Below, piece by piece: positions 35,123-47,639 of a DNA stretch of 64,000 nucleotides (within the stretch, counting starts at the first letter, position 1; the number at the start of each line of letters is the position of its first letter). Below the pieces are notes generated by a model that was given only the letters and a program-made list of their open reading frames with translations, was not told where the DNA came from and ran no database searches. This stretch comes from Boswellia sacra (Eukaryota > Streptophyta > Magnoliopsida > Sapindales > Burseraceae), in NCBI GenBank assembly GCA_013180625.2, contig SNVD02013897.1, forward strand, positions 777,172-841,171, read 5' to 3'. Position numbers and translations under genes: made by a program.

Positions 35123-36152
35123 TCATGTGCTATGCTATTCACTTTAGTGTTCAATTTCATATTTTATGATCTCTGTTTAACTGATTATTTCTAACATATT
35201 CTCTTTCCTTTTTTTCTCCTAGGTATGATTCCAAAGTGTGAATTGGTAATTGCGGATGAATTAGTGTATAAAGAGGATGAAGAGCCGATAATACCATTGA
35301 TATCGTCAACTTGCTCTTGAATTGATGCGCTCGGACTATATGTGTTGGATTGTACTTTTTGGATGCTTGGAGTTTAGACTTTATTTGTGTTTGTTGTTTT
35401 TGGGTTATGTGGTTTCTTTATCTTTGAAACTATATGTTGTATTGTATACTTTGTAGTTTCTCTTTATGTTTCATTCATGTTGGATTTCTTTTTTTTTTTT
35501 TTTGGGATGTTTGGTCACTTTGGTTTGTAGTTTGTACACTTGTAGTTTCTTTTGATGCTTGAGTAATGTGTAATGTGTTTATCTTATTGTTAGTTAGATG
35601 CTTAGATTGCATTATTATATGTTTAGAAATTATATTGATGAAATTAGATGTTAATGTTTGGATATTTTAGATTATTGTTTTATCTTATGTTATTGTTAAT
35701 TGAACTTCAACTCTAAATTAATGATTTTTTATATATTTTTTCATCATTGATATTTTAGTTAATAATTGACTAAATAAAAAATTAATATAATGAAGCCATA
35801 TTTAATAATTTAATAAAAAATTAATATAATCAACGTCTAAATCTAATTTAATAGAAAAAATTATAAATAAAATATTTAAAAAAAATTGAAAGCAGACATT
35901 AAAAAGGAGGTTTGAACCAAGGTTCCAATGAGAATGAAGGCCCCTAAGTGGCACTAGGCCACACATGGCTTTTGACTATTAGAGATATGAAATTTAATGT
36001 AAGTAGTTGTTGTTTGGATGCTAGAAACCAAAAAAAAAAAATGAAACCCGGGCAATCACCTAGCCCAGAATTTTCAGGGATTTGAATTCCTTACTAGGTC
36101 CAAGGATAGGGAACCAGGCCCCCGGCCCGACCCCGAGTTTTTGTCATCCCCA
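35123..36152 (+). other. hAT 3' region with possible right terminus
   Basis: Includes a short continuation of the transposase transcript (35221-35320) and AT-rich DNA. At 36121-36151 the text CCGGCCCGACCCCGAG then TTTTTGTCATCCCC resembles the G/C-rich ends of plant hAT elements whose termini read GGGATGGCAAAAA. No matching left end was found, so the terminus is tentative. Confidence 0.35.
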
Positions 36153-36179
36153 CCGGATCCTAAGGCTAACCCATTATCT

Positions 36180-36680
36180 AATATTATTAATTTTAAATAT
36201 ATTATTTATTAAATCTTATCTTTACAAAATTATTTATTTGATGAGCATTATCTTTCTTTTATCTCTGTTAAACGATAATTATCCTAAACAATTATCTTAA
36301 AGATAATTGTATTTAGTTTATTTATAATTATTCTAAATAGTTATCTTAAAGACAATTGTATTTAGTTTGTTTATAATTAACCTTGTAACATTAAATATTA
36401 TCTTCTTATCATTATTATTTTATTTTTATCTCTTTTATTTGAATTATTAATTATCCTAAATAATTATCTTTATGATAATTACTTGTCATTTATAATTATC
36501 ATTTTTTATAATAAATCTTATTATTTTATCATTATTTTATCATTATTTCTATTATATTATCTTACCAACATTATCTTTGTGATTAATATTATTTTTTATA
36601 ATTATCTTTCATTATCTTTTATGATAATTCTAATTATCTTTTAATTATTTGAATTATTCTTAAAGAAGTCTTGTCTCCTT
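36180..36680. repeat. AT-rich repetitive tract
   Basis: Recurrent ATTATCTTA, TAATTATCCTAAA and ATTGTATTTAGTTT units. A direct duplication of about 55-60 bp reads CTTAAAGATAATTGTATTTA at 36294 and CTTAAAGACAATTGTATTTA at 36342. Many ATAATTAT self-complementary pieces. No coding potential. Confidence 0.65.
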
Positions 36681-37560
36681 AAGCTTAAAAAGAGCACAAT
36701 GGAGAATCACCATGAAGGTCATGACCAGAAAGCCCACAATTGACACTAGATTGATTCAATCCACAAGCACAATACACCGCTCCATCAAAACACCTATTTC
36801 TCCATTGCTTATCATAATTTTCACTCCTACACAACTGCTTTAATGCACGAGTTCTTTTTTGGATGTTCTATCGCAAGCTTCAATGTCACGCAAGGTTACA
36901 ATGGGATTCTTCATTTGTATTATTGCCTTTGGGAATCGCAAGCATGACTCCTCGAAGTCATAGAGGTGAAGCACATGGTGGTGAAGTCCAATCTTGAGAC
37001 TTAGTTTATTATAATATCCTATCGTTGTAAATTCTTTGCCACGTGGCTACTGTAAAGATGCACATCCTTTAACAGATGTAAATAGATATCTTATAGGCTT
37101 GTTATAATTTTTTTTAATTAAAAATTTCTAATAGGTGAATTTTGGTGAACTTTTTAATATCAATTTCTAGAAAAAATAAACTGATTTCAGAACCTACTAT
37201 AAAATTATAAGAATTTTAGAGTATCTAAAAAATGTGAAAATTTTGGAAAATTTATATGTTATATCTCTTATATGTCTACTTTTCCATATCAAAATTTCAT
37301 AATTTCTTATTCTATGGAAAAATAGTTATAAAATTTAAATAGTATAATCTCATTATCAAATTCAGTTCATAGTTTTGAGACATTAATCTGTAAAATCATT
37401 TAGATTTTTTTTTGTGAAAACTTTTTACTAAAAATCTCAAAGAAGCTTTCCTTATATTTTTATAAAGTGCTTGTAAAACTTTGGAATTTTTAGAAAAGCA
37501 TGAAACCATTTATGTTTTGACGGTGTTCAAGGTGTTCATGTTTAGGCAATGAGTTGTTTC
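36681..37560. other. Noncoding DNA, nothing recognised
   Basis: AT-rich, stops in all frames, no repeat or element boundary that I can support. Confidence 0.4.
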
Positions 37561-37929
37561 TTAACTACTTTAAGGAAAAATTTCATACATGACCCTGAGG
37601 TTTGCCTTAAACAGAAAATAACCCTCACCTTTTAAAATGACCTTGCCGTTTGTTGATTTATGTTAAAATAGCTATATCACTACTTTGCCCCTGGTCTCTA
37701 ACACTATCTAACAACAGTAGTAAGAAGATGTCTAATATCTGCTTTTGAAAATATATGTGTTGTCATGTATAACCATAACAGAAATTAAGGATATAACATA
37801 TAAATCTACGAAAACATCGTTGCTCACGTGCTACTTCTTTAAGAACTAGTCATTGCAATGCCTGGCTGCTTCGTCACCCTATATAAAGCATGATACAATA
37901 ACCTATTTCTTCAATTTCCAAATGTTAAA

Positions 37930-38150
37930 ATGGGCAAAATAAGTAAGGTTAATAAGGGTTTTGATAAAGTTCAAGAACAAAAGATGTTTTTGTGGCAGAA
38001 AGTTTGTGATTAAGATTTCAGAGTCACATTCAAATCCTAACAAACTCTACTTCTTTTGTGAGAGAAGATGGTATGAGTACTATTGCTTCTAGGTTTCAGA
38101 TGTAAATGAGATTGTTGTAGTCATCCATTGTAACATGCTGATATAAGAAG
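37930..38150 (+). pseudogene. GRF-type zinc-finger ORF at the edge of the Mutator-like element
   Basis: From ATG near 37931 the text reads MGKISKVNKGFDKVQEQ. Then, one frame over, it gives RCFCGRKFVIKISESHSNPN followed by KLYFFCERRWYEYYCF. The spacing C-x-C-G, S-x-x-NP, F-x-C and C-x-F is that of the zf-GRF domain, found in small plant proteins that commonly accompany transposable elements. A TATA-like CTATATAAAGC lies upstream at 37880-37890. One frame shift and a stop after the last Cys make it a pseudogene. It is convergent with the transposase. Confidence 0.62.
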
Positions 38151-38560
38151 AGGTTTTATATTTGAAGGATGTCATGCTTGATATTAAAGCAATGTTAAAG
38201 AAGTTGTTGATCATTAATTTAGTGTTCTTCATCTTGTTTTATGTATATGTGTGAATCTTAATAACTAGCATGTAATGGAACTGGAAAAAAATAAAAGAAA
38301 AGAAAAGAAATATGTAATGAGTGGTTGTTTAACATTTTGCATTGAAGTGCAATTGTAGTTAGACTATTATTCACTGCAGTTGATATGTTTATTTTTCATT
38401 GCATTATAGGCGTGTTCCTGTTTTCACCCAAAAACATATCAGCAGCAAGCATTTTTTTACTATGTTTAAGCCAAAACACTAATAATTAACATCCAAAACA
38501 TTCAAATATACCAACAACCATCATGCTAACTAGTTCAAAACTTTAAAACAACCATCACAT
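38151..38560. other. Noncoding spacer in the Mutator-like element
   Basis: AT-rich, including an AAAAGAAAAGAAAAG run near 38290-38310. No ORF. Confidence 0.4.
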
Positions 38561-38599
38561 CATTTGTGTGCAACATTACTAGTTCAAAAACTTCAAAAT

Positions 38600-41500
38600 A
38601 TAATAAAAAATAAAGAATCTAGACATGAAGGCTATGATGATGCTTCAACAGGTCTTCCAGCAGTTGCATCTCTTACAAAGCCTCTCGTTGTTGATCCTTG
38701 CCTATTTGTGAATGCTCTACCAACTCCTCTACCAACATTGTTGCCAACTCTAATACCCCTCATTGGATATCCCCTTCTAACAGCAATTCCTCTAGTAGTA
38801 GATTTCCCCCTCTAGATTGGTTACTAGTGGGGAGTCCCCTTCCAGCTTCTCTCTTAAATCCTCTCCCAGCAGAAGATGGTCTCGTAGCTGAAGTGCTGCC
38901 AACCTTGAAATGCAAAAAGGAAATTGATAACACATAGTTATCATTGAAAATATTAAATTAGAAAAGGGAAAATTTTCTTTTATTAGCTCAAATGAAGATG
39001 GTCTTGGTCTTAAAGAACCCTTCCTAGTGGAATTTGAATTTCTTCTTATCTGTAAAGTAAAAGTAATAAATGCATTAACTTAGGCTCAGTTCAATTATGA
39101 AAAAAAGAAAGATTAAAAGACAAGAGCTTACATAAGGTCCCCTTCCAGCTTCATGTGTCGTTAGCTACTTACAACTTCTCTTGTATTGCCCCATGGCACC
39201 ACAAATGGTGCAATGCACAATAAAAGACCTTTTCTCCCTATGTGGCTCATTAGCTTCTCGTTGTCTTGCACCTTTAGGCCTTCATGGCTATCTTTTGAAG
39301 TTTGGAGGCTTCAAAAGTTGGCGATCAACGTTCTTCTATACACACTTGTTTGGTATTGGCTGTATCATGCTTGAATATGTTTCTTTATAGGCCTACCTCC
39401 TAAAGTAAGCAACTTAAGTGGATCCATACTATTCCTTATAAAACATGTAACTACATGCTTACAAAAAATTCCACTAATTTGCCACCCTCCACAGCCTACC
39501 TCCTAAAGTAAGCAACTTAAGTGGATCCATACTATTCCTTATAAAACATGTAACTACATGCTTACAAAAAATTCCACTGATTTGCCACCCTCCACATTCA
39601 TATATTCTCTTATTTAACTTTACTACATATGACCTATCAATATCCAGCAATTCACATGCATTGTCTTTGCTGCATAACACTCTCAGGTTCCTACCTTCCT
39701 GCCTAGATTTTTCAATTTTCTTCCTAACCTTTGGTGGCATGTCAGTATCCCATGTCAATGCATCTTATGGCCTCTCATGAAACCTAACCATCACTTTTCT
39801 CCTAATGTATTCAAGCGAACTCAGCATGGATTTCCTTCTTTGCTCTCCTAGCCAGCTGTTAAAAGACCGAATGAGGTTGTTGGCTATATTGTCACATTTC
39901 AATTCTTCATCAAATGCATGCCTAAACCAGAAGCTAGGTGGAATGTTGTTAGGGTAGGTAAAGGCTAACTCATCTAGTCTTTTAATTTCATCCATGGCTC
40001 TCATGAAATGCCATCGAGCTGTGGATCTACTAGCACTCCAAAATAGGTCTCTATAATGCAAACTAGACCACCTCTATATGAAATTTGCATAGACTTGCCT
40101 AGCACAAAATCTATTATATGCATTAGGCCATTTATCCTCTAAAGCCTTCACTAGTCCCTTCTGCCTATGACTTATTATTGTGATAGTCCTATTTTGTCCA
40201 TGCCCTATATATTCCTATAGTTTTTCTAAGAAAAAGCTCCCACTCTCTGTGTTCTCCCCCCTCACATACTATCACAGCAAATGGGAAAATACCACTATTG
40301 ACATCTAATGCTACTGCAGATAGTAGAACACCCCCAAAAATATTCAAATGACAGCTATCTATGCCTATAAAAGGCCTACACCCACTAACAAAACATAGTT
40401 TTTAAGCCGAAAAGGAAATGAAAAATCTTTTGAACACTAGTTCTTTAGAAGAACCTTCCAGCTCAATATATTTTTCCAAGGGCTCCAAGGTTACTTTTGA
40501 GAACCATGTTTGCATATTTATATAGCAATGAACAAGACTTAGCATGGTCATCCCCTAACTCTTTAAGTGACAACCTCTTGGCCATATATAATCTTTGCTT
40601 ATTGACAGACGCCTTTCTCATCTCCAACTCACTCTCTATATACTTCATTTGGACATCTGGTACAGACCTAGTTGTGTCCATGAATTTGTTAGCTATCCAA
40701 GTAGAAGATGCCTTATTGGTTTTGTTATATCTTTCATATAGGTGTTTGTTGTTTAATGTTTTGACCATAAAACTAGATCTATATGGTGATCTAGATGTAT
40801 GGATCCTCTATGGACATCCTTCACCTAAACACTTTGCTGTCACTCTAGACTGAGCACTCTTGACTCTTTTTATATTGCAACCAATCATAACTGAATAGTC
40901 TTTTTTAGGCACTTTTAAAATCATCTACAAACTTGAATCTATTGCCAACCTCAAAGTGAAAGTCCCTATCCACCCCTAGTGCCAAAATGGTTTTCCCTTG
41001 ATATTTTTGCACATCCTAGCAACTGGTCTATCATCCTCACTACCACTGACATCAAAGTCATCATCATCTGATCGACATCCCTTTAGCCCATCACTCTCCA
41101 TTTGCCTCCTATGGTTCCACTCCCTATCATATTCCTTACCCCCTTGACCAGTTTTCTAGTGTTGTCACCATTACCCTCATCATCACTTTAATGATGATTC
41201 TCATATAGTAAATTCCTAATATGGTTAGGAAGGCTAGAACTTTCATCGTCACTAGTTTTAGCTGATTAAGTTGATTCATTAGTTGAAACACAGTCATCAA
41301 AAACTTCTTCTAACCCAATTTCATTTTGAGGTTATAAATGAGGTGAAGTGTGAGGTTCATTTTGTGGTTCTAAATCCTAGAGGTTGTTTTCATTATCTAC
41401 TGATCCCACATTTGAAAAAGTTTGTGTTTCGGTGCAGAGGGATCTACTGGCTCAGGTATATGAGGTTCTAGTTCAAGTTGGCCAAGTAATGGGGTTTTCA
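38600..41500 (-). pseudogene. Mutator-like (MULE) transposase
   Basis: Read on the minus strand. A catalytic-region piece at about 40380-40260 reads RPFIGIDSCHLNIFGG, with the first Asp of the MULE triad, followed by LSAVALDVNSGIFPFAV. An N-terminal helical region (40768-40463) reads KNSDHAKSC-like text ending ALGKIY. The late core (40061-39765) contains FWSASRSTARWHFMRAMDEI. A SWIM zinc finger (39758-39474) reads ECGGWQISGIFCKHVV. Further on are a CCHC-like CTICGAMGQYKRSC near 39200, with Gln in the His position, and an Arg/Gly-rich tail (38640-38820). Many stops; a 103-bp tandem duplication lies inside. Solo LTR C interrupts its N-terminal region. Confidence 0.82.
39391..39596 (-). repeat. 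103-bp tandem duplication in the MULE transposase
   Basis: 39391-39493 and 39494-39596 are adjacent direct copies differing, as far as I can see, by one base (CTAATTTG versus CTGATTTG). The unit encodes part of the SWIM-finger region. A 103-bp unit is not a multiple of three, so it shifts the frame. Confidence 0.92.
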
Positions 41501-41561
41501 TGGTTTCTATAGGTATTAGGTCTATACTGATCTCCATTTCGTATATAGCCCTATACTTAAA

Positions 41562-42918
41562 TGATGAACACTTAAATATGTATGCTTAATAAGAGTTTAA
41601 TTCATCATATTGCATTAATAGTGTCATTAAATTCCTCAACTTAAGCATGTTTGTAGTCTTTGCATCTTTAGAATTAAGTTTCTGTTAATTTTGGTTTTGT
41701 TACAGGTTCGGTAAAATGGGCACAACTTTCTATTTATAGATCAGAATGGTACAAATATTAATGTTCTGGAAAGCTGATTAAATTATCTACAAGATTTCAT
41801 TTCACAAGGATCATCAAATTCGGGCTTTTAGTGGACCAAAAATGGGCTTGAAGTGAACCCATCTGCAGATTCGGCCCAGCCTGACCATGCCTCAGTATTT
41901 TGACCATATCTCTCAGAATACATATTCAAATCGTATGAATCAAGATGTTCTAGAAAGCTGAGAGAAATATCTACGACTTTCATGAAGACATGTGATTAAA
42001 ATTCACAATAATTCAAGGTAAAAATCGATGGTCAAAGTTGGTTCACCTAATTACCCCAATTGCAAAGTTGGTGTATCTAATATTTGACAATTATTCTTTT
42101 GTAATTTGACAAGTTTGCCCCTGAATGTATCTATAAATAGAGGTGCCTTGTGACCCATTGGGGCATCTTAGCCTTGGCTGGGATCTTGTATTGTGTTTCT
42201 CTCTTGTTATTAATGAATTTCCTTTTTCTTACGATTTGTTTTCTTTCTCTTATAATGTCTTTCTAATTTCTCTCTTGCTAAGGTGAAAGGGTGAAACCCT
42301 TGATATGAGAATAAGGATTCTCTAACCCTTGGTATGTGCTTAATAATTGTAATCTTGTGTTATTTATATGATTTATATCTATTTCTCTAATCAATCTTGA
42401 CACCACTCGTAAAGTTGAGGTCTTGATCCATTGTCGACAATCCTTGGCACATCAAATGCTTGGATCCTTTCTAGATGTCGTATGGTTCTTCCTTACCGAC
42501 ATGAATCTAGTTAGGAACCTTGATTTGTTGTAGACATATAGAGATTGGCACATTGGATGCTTGAACCCATTTACAAGAAGTGGTGTAAATATTGGTAACG
42601 AAGCAAATGTAATTCATATAACTAAAACGTGTTGTTTATCCTTATTTGAAATATCAAGGGCAGATCCCCTAACCTTAGCTTTCATTATTATTGTGTTAAT
42701 TTCTCTTGTGTTATTATCATCTATTGTTTGTGAACTTGCTCTTTACTAATATTCATTGATATTATCTTGCCATCTCTTTGAATCAATCATATCATATTTG
42801 CTTACCTTATAATTTGTAGCGCTAAAATCTCCTTCCTCGTGGATCAACCCCGGTCTTACTGGGTTTATTACTTCGACACTCCTATACTTGAGAGACAATC
42901 CTATTTTCGGATGTGTCA
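41562..42918 (+). mobile_element. Copy C: solo LTR of the LOG-carrying Athila-like family
   Basis: 1357 bp from TGATGAACAC to GGATGTGTCA, matching both LTRs of copy A. It is flanked on both sides by TTAAA (41557-41561 and 42919-42923), a perfect 5-bp target duplication. TATA box at 42131-42140. The internal region was presumably lost by LTR-LTR recombination. It sits inside the Mutator-like element. Confidence 0.95.
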
Positions 42919-42962
42919 TTAAACAACCCAAACAATAGTTCTAAGTTAGTCTCACCAGCTAT

Positions 42963-43169
42963 CTATAATATGCCCCCTAACCAAGGCAACGTGGCTACAA
43001 GCTTAAGTTGTTCATACCTTACAATTTCATGATAGCTACGTGCATCCAATGACTCCTTTAAAATTACTATCTTACTACATATATCAAGATCAATATAATC
43101 CAAGTGAACCACATTACCAAATACCTTAACTTTTATTGTAAATGGAACCATCCTGCACAAAATGTACAA
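42963..43169 (-). pseudogene. Mutator-like transposase N-terminal fragment
   Basis: Minus-strand frame containing VKVFGNVVHLDYIDLDICSK and LDARSYHEIVRYEQLKL, which resembles the N-terminal region of plant MULE transposases that precedes the zinc-binding part. Solo LTR C separates it from the rest of the gene (38600-41500). Removing the LTR and one target-site copy would join the two flanks. Assignment is by weak pattern plus position. Confidence 0.5.
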
Positions 43170-43399
43170 TAGTGCAATGATTACAAGATAAAAACTGTTG
43201 CCAAACTAAAAAGAAACCTAGAACTAAACTTAATGAAGACATGTAACCAAGAAATGTTTCAGTAATATACCATTGTTTATGCTCAAAATATACCACGGCT
43301 ATTGCAACATAGGTTAAGGTGCCGACATGAGGTGAGGCATCGAGAATCACTTATATGTTTTGTAAACCCAATCCCCACTTTGATTCAACAATTATAACT

Positions 43400-44534
43400 C
43401 AATTGAAAGTTTCACATCCCAAACAATCAATCGAAAAATATGTATCGTAAAGCATAATTGAAAAACATATATTTGATATGCATAAACTCTTTGCAAGCAA
43501 TATTCACTAACAAATGTTCAGTCTTACAAGTTATCCAAGATCGACAATATATCAAATGACAATATTGTAGTAAAAGACCAACTTATAAAACGAAACTACT
43601 AGTAACAACTATAATTTCACACGAATCACATAAAGAAAGCATGACTGAATTTAAATGAAATTAAAAATTATAATTTCTGGATTACACAGAAATCACAAGA
43701 TGAGAAAGAGTTTAACATATAAACAAACTTACAATAACCCTTGAGGAAGAATCAAAGCAAAGAAATAGATAAACTATACATACAAGTTCATCTATAGCCT
43801 TACCAAGAACTCTAGCCTAACTTATAAACCATTCTCACCATTTCTAAAGAGAAAATATAAGAAAGAATTGTAAGATACAATGATACAATGTAATGCAACA
43901 GATTTTTCGCTTCCCTATTTAGCTCCTCAAAGTGTCCTTATATAGGCAATTAAATGGAACTATTCTAGTGCGAACCAAATCTTCCACATTTTTGGCCGCC
44001 AAATTCCAACACATTTTTAGCTATGAAAACAATCGAATTAAACATTGTGGTAAACATGAAAGTTGTAGCTTTTTGTCTCATCTTTCCATAGCCACCAAAT
44101 TCATGCAATTTGAAAAAGTATTCTATGAGATATTGCCAAAATGCCAAAAATGGGTCGGGCTCAGTAATAGTTGCTGTTCAGTTTTGTTATGTCTCAATTT
44201 CGGCCCATCAAATGTATGATTTAGACTTTTGATTATTCTTCAACTTTCTGTAGGATTGGGTCATGTTACTCCAAGTTCAAGAATCTCTTCATTTTGATTC
44301 ATAGATTAAGAGTTATTTCTATATTACTTAACCTACGTAAAGATTTTCATTAATCACAATTTTAGGACAAGAGTTTATTTCAAGATAAATACTAAAGAAA
44401 TGTAAAAGAAATCAAACAAATGCTAAATAGGCATAGGCAAAATACTTATGCTAAAATATCATAAAAAGTGTTACAATATTGACTAATTAGCATTAATTAT
44501 TTATGCTTAAAAGTGTATTTTCATGCATTTATCA
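43400..44534 (-). repeat. Copy E 3' LTR (left limit approximate)
   Basis: The right edge is sharp: the minus strand begins TGATAAATGCATGAAAATAC next to the purine-rich GTTGGGAATTG and the CTAGCAATAAGT motif that also abuts the purine tract in copies A and D. A TATA box, CCTATATAAGG on the minus strand, is at 43937-43947. No second copy is available to fix the left limit. Confidence 0.55.
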
Positions 44535-45314
44535 CAATTCCCAACTGACTTATTGCTAGTCCCTAGCAATTCAAGTGTAAATGAAATATGAAGAACTATT
44601 TGAGCATTTCAAACAAAAAGTCAGTTCAAGATCACAGTTGCCATAAAGGTTATTTCAATCATAACTTCCAAAATTGTGTGTATGTGAACCAAGCCAAAAC
44701 CTTCATACCACGAACCACAACATATATAGCTTTGAAAATTACTCCATGTAAAAGCCTCAACTCCATATCCTTACAGGTAATTAACTGTTTAAAAGGGCTA
44801 GGGTTTTCTCATGGAGTTGGAAAATAGATAAGCACTCAAGAAAATGTCACATTTAAGGACAGACAGACAAACTAACATTGATCCAAAGATAGGAAAATCA
44901 ACTGTTTAGAATCAAACCATTCTTGCCTTATGCTAGCTTTGGGACATCATTCAGCTTGTGTGAACAAAATAAATAGAGCTTGGTGAGAAAGAATGCTTCA
45001 TAAAACTTCTATATTCGAAAATTGAATGAAAACATTATTGAACTGAATTGACTATCTCTTATTTTTTGTCTTTTTTTTTTTTTTTTTTTACTAAAATTAT
45101 GAAGAACTAAGGAAGCATTACAAAATAAGAACAATCTCACCATTTTTTTTTTATAGGAATTGAAATTTCACCCTGAATGCTTCAGCTAAACAACCAAATC
45201 ATCCCTCAATCCGAGTAATGACATTTTAAACAAAAATTAAGCAATTCAAAGGATCAATGAAAGTTCATAAGCTGTTTTCACAATCTCTCCACTCATTCAC
45301 AAAAAATGTGTGAG

Positions 45315-45351
<37 letters not shown>

Positions 45352-45962
45352 TTAAACATGGGAATTCTCTTGGCTATATGCGTTGAATCATCCATCTTAC
45401 CACAAGGCTTATCATTGTGCTCAAAATAATTTTGAAAGTCATTCTTTGATAGCCTAAATAGAAAAGGTGACTCAAACCAAACAATTTTGAAGTCATACCT
45501 AAATAGAAAAAACATATCCATTTACACAGGAATAACCGAGAACACGTGCAATAAACAACTATGCATGGATTATAATGCAAAAATAAAAAATTGAAACAAA
45601 TCAAGCTAGTTAGAATATGTCTCAAAAAGTCAAAAATTTACTCCTTACTCTACCATTCTTGATCTAATAGATCTATAAGGTGTCTCAAGAGATAATAAAC
45701 TCTTTACTCTGCCATTCTAAAACTAATAGATTTGTTGGATGGCTTTGTTAACAATTTTTTTTTTTTAAATATAATGTAAAATACAACATATGTCTACTAT
45801 CTACCCCTAACCATATCGAAACATTGTCTTCAATGTTTAAATATAGAAAGAGAAAGTGTTGGAGATATCCCCTAAAGCTTTAGTTATTAAAAGGAAAAAA
45901 AAAACCTGAAAGACATTTTACCAAAAATAAAATGTTATGAACAAAACCAAAAGTAAGAAAAG
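44535..45962 (-). other. Copy E 3' noncoding region
   Basis: No conserved ORF. Contains T-rich runs (45068-45091), an alternating (TA)n(CA)n microsatellite at 45317-45352, and the conserved TTACTCTACCATTCTTGATC region at about 45640-45720 seen next to LOG in copies A, B and D. The 107-nt structured repeat of the other copies is not found here. Confidence 0.55.
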
Positions 45963-46607
45963 TTATAGACGAAGCATCAGATCCAATTTGTGCTTATTAT
46001 TCATTCCCACTGACCAGTCAATTTGACATGCTGCAGGGTCAGCTTCATAAACAAATGCTTGTAATTTATCAATTAATTCATCAGTAGTTGAGGTCAAAAC
46101 AAAGATCCGTCATGCCGATTGTGAGATAAAACTCTATTCTATAGCTTGATTAACAAAACACAATAGACAATCAAAGAAATTATTGACATTCGACAAACCT
46201 ATAGGTTTCTAGTAGATATTGAGCTGGGCCCAAGAGGCAATTTGAAAAATTTCTTCTAGTGTTCCAAAACCTCCTGGTAAAGTAATAAAGGCATCTGCAT
46301 TATAAATCATATAAGCTATGCGTTCATGCATGGATAAGACTCGTAATTCCTCCCCAACAGTTCTTCCAATGATGTTAGCTAAAGCTTTAGGGATAACACC
46401 TGAAACATGACTTCCTTCTATGTATGCAGTTGCTGACACACAACCCATTAACCCAAGTCTACCTCCCCCATATACCAAATGAAGTTTTCTCTCAGCTAGA
46501 ACCCTATCAAGATTATGAGCTGCTTCTACAAACGCCATACTTTTACCAGGTTGAGATCAACAAAATACACATATATTTCAGAATCGATGAGCTGAGGTTC
46601 CCTCAAT
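45963..46607 (-). pseudogene. Copy E LOG
   Basis: LOG homologue with the start codon changed to ATT and stops near the N-terminus, but a long intact centre (46538-46209): VYGGGRLGLMGCVS, GVIPKALA, LSMHERIAYM with the conserved Arg, and LPGGFGTLEEIFQ. After a stop at 46209-46211 the rest (KPIGLSNVNNFFD and a LDLMLRL end) continues. Compared with copy A, a few residues are deleted after PKALA. It is intronless. The catalytic signature is better preserved than in copies A or B, though flanking parts are dead. Confidence 0.87.
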
Positions 46608-46856
46608 TTTGATACAACTCACTAACTATGTATATGCAAATAAAGAACATGAGATGTATTTATAAAGTGCAAAAAGGCATTACAATAATGACATCTATAT
46701 AGGTAGCTCGGCTATTTGTCTAAAAAAATATTGAAAATAAAAATAAAATAAAAATATGAATTCTTAAATAACGGCAATCATGCATATGTATAGGTAGTTG
46801 TGATTATGGCTCACATCTTCCTCTAGTTCTACATGTAGTAATGGCTGAGACACCTT

Positions 46857-47352
46857 CTATGAGTTGGGGATATGCTTCCCATTCAATTTTCTTATGAATT
46901 GACAAACAGGGTCGTTTTGAGTCAGATTCTTGAGATTATAGCGTTCCTTCTCTTCTCAAAATTATATCCATAATTTTAAATTTTCATGATGCACAATTTC
47001 GCAAGGATGCGTCTCAAGAGTCAACAAGATATCATCTAGAGACTCTTTACTCAGTCCATCCTTAATGAACTGAGTCTTATCTTCTTAATTTACAAACACA
47101 AATCCTAAAGAGCAGTATCGCTTGTTGTAGGACCATCGTGCACATTTATGATAGACTTGTAATCTATTTGCTCTCCACTTTTTTGCATAAGAGTTCTTAC
47201 CCAAACGAGGCATAAAAGAAACAAAAGCATTTGAACACTCACCAGATAATCAACAATTTTAGTCTCTCAAATCGTGCTTTATAAATTTTTAGTAATGGAT
47301 GTGGAGGAAGAAAAGGAAAATATTTACGAAGGTTTGAAAGAATCATGTCCAT
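46857..47352 (-). pseudogene. Copy E Cys-rich ORF, decayed
   Basis: Begins MDMILSNLRKYFPFLPPHPL and ends GKHIPNS-stop, like copies A and B. The centre reads NSYAKKWRANRLQVYHKCAR, so two basic residues and one Cys of the metal-binding cluster have been lost. A deletion shortens the part before it and stops interrupt it. Its presence in this diverged element shows that the ORF predates the split between E and the A/B/C/D group. Confidence 0.72.
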
Positions 47353-47435
47353 TTTGAAAGAGAAAAGATGAATACACGATTTTTGTTTAGGTTACAGTTT
47401 TGAGGGAACTGGAAAACCGACTTTAAGAATTATAG

Positions 47436-47460
47436 AGTACTGTATCAGTCACTTGATCGA
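47436..47460 (-). promoter_or_regulatory. Conserved motif upstream of the copy E Cys-rich ORF
   Basis: Minus strand reads CGATCAAGTGACTGATACAG then TACTC, homologous to 6901-6926 of copy A and 19428-19453 of copy B. Role unknown. Confidence 0.38.
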
Positions 47461-47512
47461 GAAATAAAATAAAAAAAAACACAAAAGAAAATTAAAACAA
47501 AACCAAAAAATA

Positions 47513-47625
47513 AAGTCAAAGATACGGTACAGATAAATGAAAAAAGGAAAGACAAATTCAAGATATGGTACAGACAGATAATAAAAGCAAAAACTAAGTC
47601 AAGATATGGTACAGATAGATAGAAC
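47513..47625. repeat. 41-bp tandem repeat with GATAYGGTACAGA core
   Basis: The core GAT(A/A)(C/T)GGTACAGA occurs at 47521, 47562 and 47603, exactly 41 bp apart. The GATACGGTAC part also occurs in the conserved upstream motif of copy A. It lies between the integrase and the Cys-rich ORF of copy E. Confidence 0.75.
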
Positions 47626-47639
47626 CTGATTAATTATGA

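Noticed and set aside
45317..45352. (TA)n(CA)n run as a functional element
   Set aside because: Simple microsatellite in noncoding DNA of copy E.
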